Part shown: one piece after another, positions 36,175 to 40,384 of the stretch
Numbering within the stretch: position 1 is the stretch's first letter
How the letters are laid out: every line of letters starts with the position of its first letter
IMG/VR virus record: IMGVR_UViG_3300043427_002471
Coordinates: 1-40,384 of that record
Reading direction: 5' to 3' (one strand)
Origin: a virus
DNA: 40,384 nt
Made by a program: the position numbers and the translations under genes
Notes under the pieces: model-generated
What the model was told of the DNA's origin: nothing
Database searches by the model: none
What the model saw: the letters and a program-made list of their open reading frames with translations, nothing else

Positions 36175-36180
36175 TATAAT
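36152..36180 (+). promoter_or_regulatory. Promoter for a leaderless mRNA
   Basis: TTGCCA (36152-36157), 17 bases, TATAAT (36175-36180). The ATG at 36187 is exactly seven bases past the end of the -10 box, where transcription normally starts. The -35 lies within the upstream coding sequence. Confidence 0.75.
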
Positions 36181-36186
36181 ATTACT

Positions 36187-36426
36187 ATGTTTTCTGTACT
36201 ACATTACATTTCGGCTTCACGCCGCCTAAAAGAATCGGACAAAACCATCTTTATGTTGGGTGGTAAAGAAGATTGTGATGCAATGATTCTTGCACAAAAT
36301 GAAATGATTAAACTAGAAAGAGATTACTACAAAGAAGAATCAATCAAGTTTGCATTTTACTTTTCTGTTATCTTCTTTGTTGTTATCATGGGTTTAACTT
36401 TTTATGTGAAGATGGTTAGTGTTTAA
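36187..36426 (+). CDS. Small C-terminally anchored membrane protein
   Basis: The 79-aa protein has a soluble N-terminal part (LHYISASRRLKESDKTIFML; ILAQNEMIKLERDYYKEES) and one hydrophobic span near the end (FAFYFSVIFFVVIMGLTFYV). There is no ribosome site in front of the ATG, and the promoter predicts a leaderless message. It may be an inner-membrane protein of early infection. The family is unknown. Confidence 0.65.
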   Translation: MFSVLHYISASRRLKESDKTIFMLGGKEDCDAMILAQNEMIKLERDYYKEESIKFAFYFSVIFFVVIMGLTFYVKMVSV

Positions 36427-36450
36427 TTTTTTATATTGAGGAGTGTTAAA

Positions 36451-36780
36451 ATGAGTTTATTTGTTGAAGTTAATTCTATCGAAAAAGGTTGTCCAGTTAT
36501 CATTAACTTAGACCACATCGTAGAGATTGCACCATTGATTGATGGTGGGTGTGCTTTGTTTATGATTGATAACGCTGGCATGAATTCTAAATCTGCACTG
36601 CGTGTATCTGACAGTTATGATCAGTTCAAACAATTTGCAATGCAAACTGTAACCGCTGAAGACATTGCTGCACGTTTTCCTAAGGTAAAGAAAGAGGTTG
36701 CACCTGTTGCTGACCTGCTGCCGGGTCAAAAGAACATTAAGAGCAAGCCTTCTGAAAGCATTGAAATTCCCAAACTTTGA
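36451..36780 (+). CDS. Hypothetical protein with beta-rich N-terminus
   Basis: The ATG at 36451, seven bases after AGGAG, gives 109 aa. MSLFVEVNSIEKGCPVIINL and DHIVEIAPLIDGGCALFMID form a small beta domain resembling the flagellar FlbD-like proteins of some phages (LNLDxIVEI). SDSYDQFKQFAMQTV follows, with a disordered tail. The likeness is weak. The function is unknown. Confidence 0.65.
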   Translation: MSLFVEVNSIEKGCPVIINLDHIVEIAPLIDGGCALFMIDNAGMNSKSALRVSDSYDQFKQFAMQTVTAEDIAARFPKVKKEVAPVADLLPGQKNIKSKPSESIEIPKL

Positions 36781-36789
36781 AATAAATAG

Positions 36790-37077
36790 ATGATAGAGCT
36801 TTTTAAACCAACGTTTGATTGGATCAAAGATGACTTTGCCTCTCATCCTTTTCGCTTTTTTGTTGAGCTTCTCGCTTGGGCTATTAGCATTGGTTGCTCT
36901 ATCACTATGGCAATTACCGTCCCGAATCCTCCCCTTCTTACTCTTTATCCTATATGGATCTTGGGTTGTAGCCTCTACGCTTGGGCTGCTTGGACTCGGA
37001 AGAGTTTTGGGATGCTTGCTAACTACCTCTTGTTAACTACAATCGATACTGTGGGTTTGATTAGGATGTTGATGTAA
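36790..37077 (+). CDS. Membrane protein with three or so spans
   Basis: The 95-aa protein starts IELFKPTFDWIKDDFASHPF and has hydrophobic segments FFVELLAWAISIGCSITMAI, LTLYPIWILGCSLYAWAAW and NYLLLTTIDTVGLIRMLM. It is a small polytopic inner-membrane protein. Similar proteins occur in T4-like phages beside unknown genes. Its stop shares one base with the next start (TAATG). Confidence 0.7.
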   Translation: MIELFKPTFDWIKDDFASHPFRFFVELLAWAISIGCSITMAITVPNPPLLTLYPIWILGCSLYAWAAWTRKSFGMLANYLLLTTIDTVGLIRMLM

Positions 37078-37256
37078 TGGTGCCCCGACTTAATCTTGTA
37101 CTACTTTCATTGTTGGGTTCCCACGAACTGGTAAACAAATGGTGGAAATCCAACAATAAAGCCTTTGATAATGAAACACCGGAGAATATGTTTGCCAAAG
37201 ACTCAGAAAGAGTGATAAACTACATCAAATCTCAACTTAATGGTGATTATTCGTGA
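37077..37256 (+). CDS. Small protein resembling the MbcA/ParS/Xre (DUF2384) domain
   Basis: The ATG at 37077 opens 59 codons to TGA at 37254-37256. The order GSHELVNKWWKSNNKAFDNE, TPENMFAKD, SERVINYIKSQLNGDY mirrors the antitoxin C-terminal toxin-binding domain: G....a..Wl..pn.al.g.tP..ll..., v...L..i..G. Antitoxins of this class pair with RES-domain toxins, but the 192-aa gene behind it does not look like RES. The call is by pattern and needs a profile search. Confidence 0.55.
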   Translation: MVPRLNLVLLSLLGSHELVNKWWKSNNKAFDNETPENMFAKDSERVINYIKSQLNGDYS

Positions 37257-37831
37257 ACATCTTTTATCTTGATCCTGATCCCAAAATCTGTGCAGAAATG
37301 CATGTGTCAAAGCATGTTGTCAAAATGATTATTGAGTATGCACAGCTCATGTCAACGGCTCATCGTGTACTTGATGGCACACAATACACTGACTTGACAG
37401 CAAATGGTCGGCGCATTCAACGTTGGCGCATGAGTGATCCTGTTATGGAATCCACGTTGTACAAAGCATCACACATTAATCATCCATCGGCTATCTGGTG
37501 CCGTGAGAACAAAGAAAATTATGTGTGGCTCTACCGCATGTGGTTTTATTTGTTGCAAGAATACACCTATCGTTATGGTAGACAACATGAATGTGCAAAA
37601 CTACGTGCTGCACTTTATTTGACACCAGAAAATATTACAGATGGTGCATTTTTTGCACCAACACCTGCAATGCCACCTGAATTGAAAGTGTTGGCAGAAA
37701 ATCCAGTGCCTGGACGTAAATATGACTCACTTAAATCATATCATAATTACTACAATGTATCCAAACGTTCCTTTGCCACATGGCAAGGCAAAATCAATTC
37801 TCGACCAACACCTTCATGGTATAACATTTAA
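37253..37831 (+). CDS. Widely conserved phage protein of unknown function
   Basis: The GTG at 37253 overlaps the preceding stop (GTGA) and gives 192 aa. NIFYLDPDPKICAEMHVSKH, then VVKMIIEYAQLMSTAHRVLD and HINHPSAIWCRENKENYVWL with EYTYRYGRQHE, are blocks found in very many phage genomes. The conserved His/Asp/Glu residues suggest an enzyme, but none has been shown to my knowledge. The sequence is complete, ending near FATWQGKINSRPTPSWY. Confidence 0.8.
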   Translation: MNIFYLDPDPKICAEMHVSKHVVKMIIEYAQLMSTAHRVLDGTQYTDLTANGRRIQRWRMSDPVMESTLYKASHINHPSAIWCRENKENYVWLYRMWFYLLQEYTYRYGRQHECAKLRAALYLTPENITDGAFFAPTPAMPPELKVLAENPVPGRKYDSLKSYHNYYNVSKRSFATWQGKINSRPTPSWYNI

Positions 37832-37842
37832 AAGGAAATAAA

Positions 37843-38109
37843 ATGGTAACAGTAATTAAATCCGAATGGCATCAAGTTGAAAAACGATATTCATATGAGA
37901 TTGATGAATTCTTGGTTGCGGAAGTTTATCCTGATTTAGATGAAGATGAAGTTCGATCACGATTGAAAGAAATTTCCACTGGTGAATATGATATTGATGA
38001 ATTCATCAGTGATGCATTATGCATCGACATTGATTGGGAATGGTTGGATGAAGATGACTGGTGGACCGACCGCAAAGGTGGTTATGAAGTAACATATTCT
38101 GTGGAATAA
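37843..38109 (+). CDS. Conserved acidic small protein
   Basis: The 88-aa protein follows AAAGGAAA. It is strongly acidic and Trp-rich: SYEIDEFLVAEVYPDLDEDE, EISTGEYDIDEFISDA and EWLDEDDWWTDRKGGYEVTY. The YPD..E.E...L..I..GE.D.D and DDWWT.RKGGYEVTY blocks are recurrent in phages. It might mimic DNA or bind a protein; the function is unknown. Confidence 0.75.
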   Translation: MVTVIKSEWHQVEKRYSYEIDEFLVAEVYPDLDEDEVRSRLKEISTGEYDIDEFISDALCIDIDWEWLDEDDWWTDRKGGYEVTYSVE

Positions 38110-38121
38110 TTTAAGGAAAGA

Positions 38122-38129
38122 TATAAATA
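38122..38129 (+). promoter_or_regulatory. T4-type late promoter octamer
   Basis: TATAAATA is identical to the T4 late promoter core and lies in a 47-base gap, about 28 bases before the ATG at 38157. In T4-like phages such sites need the phage late sigma factor, which is not in this window. One perfect intergenic copy is suggestive, not proof. Confidence 0.5.
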
Positions 38130-38156
38130 AAACCATATTGGTTATCAACTTTAGAT

Positions 38157-38435
38157 ATGATTTATACTTTTTTAAATAAAAATACCGGCGAAATCGAAGA
38201 ACATACAATGAGGCTTTCAGAGTATGAAGCCTTCAAAGAAAACAATCCACAACTCCAACGCCATTTCTCATCTGACAGTATCCCTGGGTTAGGTGACGGA
38301 ATGCGTATGGACACACCAGGAACAGGCAAGGCAGATTCCACCTTTGAGAAGTACGTCATCAACCGTATCAAAGAAACCGTGCCCGGAAACACGGTCAAAT
38401 CTGGCCACAAAACGAAGATGCAAAGAGAGTGGTAA
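38157..38435 (+). CDS. Conserved small T4-like phage protein
   Basis: The 92-aa protein reads MIYTFLNKNTGEIEEHTMRL, SEYEAFKENNPQLQRHFSSD, then a glycine-rich segment and FEKYVINRIKETVPGNTVKS. The pattern resembles FmdB-like zinc-ribbon proteins (Y.F....G...E..M..SE...F...NP...R) with the cysteines lost. It sits before PhoH, as in other T4-like phages. The stop shares one base with the next start. Confidence 0.7.
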   Translation: MIYTFLNKNTGEIEEHTMRLSEYEAFKENNPQLQRHFSSDSIPGLGDGMRMDTPGTGKADSTFEKYVINRIKETVPGNTVKSGHKTKMQREW

Positions 38436-38632
38436 TGGCTCAAATACCTGCATTGTTCCTACCCAAGAAATCGTCTGAGAAAAAGAAAACTCAGACCAAA
38501 GTACCACAAAAGCAACAAAAAAAGCCCAGTGGTCCTGGTAAAAAAGTTTCTGCACTACTAAAAGGGAGAATTGATGGTTACAAAGAAAACATCAGCCAGA
38601 TATGCCGAGCAACAAGAAGAAGAGAGTGTTAA
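38435..38632 (+). CDS. Small Lys-rich protein overlapping phoH
   Basis: The ATG at 38435 (TAATG overlap) gives 65 aa: MAQIPALFLPKKSSEKKKTQ, TKVPQKQQKKPSGPGKKVSA, then LLKGRIDGYKENISQ. It is very basic and low complexity. Its last 59 bases overlap the start of phoH in another frame, which is long for this phage. It may be a real small gene, or its end could be an artefact of the phoH start. Confidence 0.45.
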   Translation: MAQIPALFLPKKSSEKKKTQTKVPQKQQKKPSGPGKKVSALLKGRIDGYKENISQICRATRRREC

Positions 38633-39338
38633 TAAAACAAGACACCAACCGGTAACAAACAATTCACTCAAAATCAAATTAGATCATTTAAAAACATTTG
38701 ATCCACTAACAGAGAACCAAAAACTATTTTTTGAAATGTATAAAGGCGGTGCCTACTTCATGGGACTATTCGGTAGTCCAGGTGTAGGCAAAACGTTTTT
38801 GGCTCTGTACAAATCACTAGAGGAAGTTTTAGATAAAACCAATTCATTCAAACAGGTTGTCGTTGTTCGAAGTCTAGTACAATTACGTGATGTTGGTTTC
38901 TTGCCAGGTTCACTGGATGAGAAACAAGAAATCTATGAGTTGCCATACAAAGAAATTTGTCATACACTATTTGGAAGACCTGATGCCTGGGACAGGCTGA
39001 AGGAACAAGGATATGTTAGATTCATTTCGACAACTGCAATTCGTGGTATCTCTATTGATGATGCCATTATTATTGTTGATGAGAACCAGAACTTAAATTG
39101 GTCTGAAGTCAACACAATTATTACACGTGTTGGCCATCGTTCAAAGATTATTTTCTCTGGCGACTTCAAACAAACTGACCTAATTAAGAATAATAAGGAT
39201 CAGTCTGCATTCCATAGTTTCTTGGAAGTTGCGAGAAAGATGCCATCGTTTCAGGAGATTTATTTTACGCCTGATGATATTGTTAGAAGCAGTTTAGTTA
39301 AGCAATGGATTGTGGCTTGCGAAGAACTCGGTTATTAA
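38574..39338 (+). CDS. phoH: PhoH-like P-loop ATPase
   Basis: The ATG at 38574 with GGGAG ahead gives 254 aa (a TTG at 38571 is not preferred). DHLKTFDPLTENQKLFFEMY leads into LFGSPGVGKTFLALYKSLEE, the Walker A of the PhoH family, which is a superfamily-1-helicase-like fold. VVVRSLVQLRDVGFLPGSLD, then AIIIVDENQNLNWSEVNTII (Walker B) and IIFSGDFKQTDLIKN (sensor) follow. PhoH proteins are very common in large phages, and their role is undecided (RNA or phosphate-linked). It is complete and matches family length. Confidence 0.93.
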   Translation: MVTKKTSARYAEQQEEESVNKTRHQPVTNNSLKIKLDHLKTFDPLTENQKLFFEMYKGGAYFMGLFGSPGVGKTFLALYKSLEEVLDKTNSFKQVVVVRSLVQLRDVGFLPGSLDEKQEIYELPYKEICHTLFGRPDAWDRLKEQGYVRFISTTAIRGISIDDAIIIVDENQNLNWSEVNTIITRVGHRSKIIFSGDFKQTDLIKNNKDQSAFHSFLEVARKMPSFQEIYFTPDDIVRSSLVKQWIVACEELGY

Positions 39339-39353
39339 TAGAAAGATTTTGCT

Positions 39354-40007
39354 ATGTTTAATTATTGCCCACCAATGAAGTTGCCTGAACTGAAGTCAGA
39401 AACATTTCCAGATGGTAAAAGATATTATGTCACACCAAGTGGATCAAAACTGCCTTCAGTCACCACTGTTGTTGGCGCACAGAAGAAAGAGGCCATCATG
39501 GCCTGGCGCCGTAGAGTTGGTGAAGAAACTGCAAATAAGATTTCTAAACAGGCAACTTCAAGGGGCACTAATGTTCATACGCTTTGCGAAAAGTATTTGA
39601 ACAATGAGGCATTAGGTGAGATGATGCCTGATGCATTTGAAATGTTCAAGTCTCTTAAACCTCTATTGAATCGTATCAACAACATTCATTATCAAGAGGT
39701 TGCGCTGTGGTCTGAACAACTAGGATTGGCAGGTCGTGTTGACTGTATCGGTGAATTTGATGGCAAACTATCGGTAATTGATTTTAAAACTTCTAAGAAA
39801 GTTAAGAATCTAGAAGACATTGAAGATTACTTTTGGCAAACTACCGCATATGCATTGATGTATGAGGAACTGGTCGGTAAACCGATTGATGATCTTGTGA
39901 TTATCATGGCTGTGCAAGATGGTGAGCCAATTCTTTTCAAGCAGAAGACCTCGGATCATATCGTTGGTTTGGTGAAAGCCATCGATTATTACCACAAAAA
40001 CAGTTGA
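39354..40007 (+). CDS. RecB/Cas4-like PD-(D/E)XK exonuclease
   Basis: The 217-aa protein has SVTTVVGAQKKEAIMAWRRR and SRGTNVHTLCEKYLN near the N-terminus (metal His in GTNVH). The nuclease core LAGRVDCIGEFDGKLSVIDF, continuing KTSKK (D...D-x-K), then FWQTTAYALMYEE (the Q-x-x-x-Y motif of RecB-type enzymes). This is the exonuclease family common in T4-like cyanophages. It should degrade DNA ends, for recombination or host genome destruction. Its stop codon TGA lies inside the -35 box of the tmRNA promoter. Confidence 0.9.
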   Translation: MFNYCPPMKLPELKSETFPDGKRYYVTPSGSKLPSVTTVVGAQKKEAIMAWRRRVGEETANKISKQATSRGTNVHTLCEKYLNNEALGEMMPDAFEMFKSLKPLLNRINNIHYQEVALWSEQLGLAGRVDCIGEFDGKLSVIDFKTSKKVKNLEDIEDYFWQTTAYALMYEELVGKPIDDLVIIMAVQDGEPILFKQKTSDHIVGLVKAIDYYHKNS

Positions 40008-40032
40008 CAAAACAATAAATAAGAGTTATACT
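40004..40032 (+). promoter_or_regulatory. Near-consensus sigma-70 promoter of the tmRNA
   Basis: TTGACA (40004-40009) and TATACT (40027-40032) are separated by exactly 17 bases, the optimum. The TGA stop of the upstream nuclease is bases 40005-40007, inside the -35. The predicted start is about 40039, just before the acceptor piece. This predicts strong, host-RNA-polymerase-dependent expression. Confidence 0.85.
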
Positions 40033-40039
40033 TCAAATT

Positions 40040-40103
40040 ATTGTTGTATGAAGCAAAGAGAAAGGTGTTCTGGACGTGGGTTCGACTCCCACCTGGTCCA
40101 CCA
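40040..40103 (+). ncRNA. ssrA: tmRNA acceptor piece (3' half, permuted gene order)
   Basis: This is the tRNA-like 3' half of tmRNA. GGAC (40072-40075) leads into a perfect T arm: GTGGG (40076-40080), loop TTCGACT, CCCAC (40088-40092). The 3' acceptor strand CTGGTCC (40093-40099) and encoded ACCA (40100-40103) follow. The acceptor strand pairs over all 7 bp (one G-U) with GGGCCAG at 40180-40186, which lies downstream, not upstream. TGTTCT (40066-40071) can pair with AGGGCA (40200-40205) as helix P2, as in ordinary tmRNAs. It has no D-arm or anticodon of its own, so it is not a tRNA. The 5' end is approximate. Confidence 0.9.
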
Positions 40104-40179
40104 AAAGCATGAGGTCCTATCACGGCGCCATCTGTTGTAGCAGAAGTGTAACGGATCAATCATCTACAATGCTTTTGAT
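40104..40179 (+). other. Intervening segment of the permuted tmRNA precursor
   Basis: These 76 bases lie between the CCA end and the mature 5' end. AAAAGCAT (40103-40110) pairs perfectly with ATGCTTTT (40169-40176), extending the acceptor helix into a closed hairpin. TTGTAG (40135-40140) and CTACAA (40164-40169) form a further possible stem. Such a spacer is removed by RNase P and 3' processing in permuted tmRNAs. Confidence 0.8.
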
Positions 40180-40366
40180 GGGCCAGCCATGGTTTCGACA
40201 GGGCAAAGAGTAACAGAGTGGACAACACATCAGCAACGATGTAAAAAGAAGAAAATAAAGTAAACGCAAACGATGAAAAGTTCGCATTGGCAGCCTAAAC
40301 GCTGACTAGGGTTTCGATAGGTTTCCTCGTAACAGAATAACCTATCACAACATTGAAAGGAAAACA
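40180..40366 (+). ncRNA. ssrA: tmRNA coding piece (5' half with tag, permuted gene order)
   Basis: It starts GGGCCAGCCATGGTTTCGAC (40180-40199), the hallmark 5' end of tmRNA (acceptor strand plus GGTTTCGAC D-loop). P2 strand AGGGCA follows, then ACATC/GATGT (40227-40231, 40238-40242) as part of a possible pseudoknot upstream of the tag. The tag frame begins at 40266. CAGC/GCTG flank the stop as in helix P5 of E. coli. GATAGGTT and AACCTATC later form an 8-bp hairpin. The 3' end is not fixed; a ribosome site and ATG at 40367 set an outer limit. Because the 3' half precedes it, the product would be a two-piece tmRNA needing host SmpB. Confidence 0.88.
40266..40298 (+). other. tmRNA tag reading frame: ANDEKFALAA
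   Basis: From the resume codon GCA (40266-40268) the frame reads A-N-D-E-K-F-A-L-A-A-stop (TAA 40296-40298). With the alanine from the charged tmRNA the added tag is AANDEKFALAA. The LAA end is the ClpXP degradation signal. E. coli uses ANDENYALAA; betaproteobacteria typically ANDERFALAA. Confidence 0.93.
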
Positions 40367-40384
40367 ATGAAAAGTAAACCAATA
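40367..40384 (+). CDS. Start of a protein cut by the window edge
   Basis: ATG at 40367 after GAAAGGAAAAC (good ribosome site) begins M-K-S-K-P-I and runs off the window. It is directly behind the tmRNA coding piece and may be co-transcribed with it. Nothing more can be said. Confidence 0.5.

Noticed and set aside
40060-40103. A tRNA gene ending in CCA
   Set aside because: Only the T arm and the 3' acceptor strand exist here; there is no D arm, anticodon arm or 5' acceptor strand upstream. The matching 5' strand is downstream at 40180, so it is the tmRNA acceptor half.

Overview
The window is best read as an accessory, nucleotide-metabolism and early-gene section of a large T4-like (myovirus) phage genome. 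The evidence is a set of genes typical of that group: ThyX, NrdA/NrdB with a thioredoxin, T4 RNase H-type 5' exonuclease, PhoH, a RecB/Cas4-like PD-(D/E)XK nuclease, a HExxH plus VWA protein with a separate MoxR/CobS-like ATPase, a GIY-YIG-like and two HNH-like proteins, a 1511-residue LamG-repeat tail fibre, and dozens of tightly packed, often overlapping small genes. Promoters are ordinary host sigma-70 type. The host is not shown directly. A betaproteobacterium is my inference, from the ssrA tag ANDEKFALAA (close to betaproteobacterial ANDERFALAA) and one small protein resembling the Burkholderia BPSL0761 family.

Layout. (1) 1-8347, plus strand: thymidylate and deoxyribonucleotide synthesis (thyX, an NTP pyrophosphohydrolase-like gene, nrdA, thioredoxin, nrdB), an exported nuclease, the RNase H/5' exonuclease and small genes. 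(2) 8385-14007: an operon behind a strong promoter, led by a conserved small protein and holding the 701-aa HExxH/VWA protein, a MazG-like protein, a cupin, an HNH-like protein and small proteins. (3) 14088-16352: a block entirely on the minus strand and clearly GC-richer, with separate small transcription units, each with its own promoter. (4) 16353-16669 and 17055-17354: two regulatory stretches without genes, rich in promoters, palindromes and repeats. (5) 16670-25346: about 30 small plus-strand genes in operons, with a DEDD exonuclease, an AAA ATPase and an HNH endonuclease. (6) 25445-29980: the tail-fibre gene. (7) 30009-40007: MoxR-like ATPase, metallophosphoesterase, NAD-dependent epimerase, conserved unknown proteins, PhoH and the RecB-like nuclease.

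The most notable element is at the right end (40004-40366). A near-perfect sigma-70 promoter is followed by the 3' (acceptor) half of a tmRNA, a 76-nt spacer, and then the 5' (coding) half with the tag reading frame ANDEKFALAA. The halves are in reversed order but pair exactly (7-bp acceptor stem, T-arm, encoded CCA). This is the architecture of a circularly permuted, two-piece tmRNA, here apparently carried by a phage. No SmpB gene is visible in the window, so host SmpB would be needed.

A second theme is regulation. At least eleven promoters share the form TTGCCA/TTGACA-N16-17-TATAAT-like. Several in the 14-23 kb section carry a repeated element (TTGACCGGA...GGAGTACTT) placed about 31-33 bp upstream of the -35 box. 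Two promoters sit so close to the ATG that the mRNAs should be nearly leaderless.
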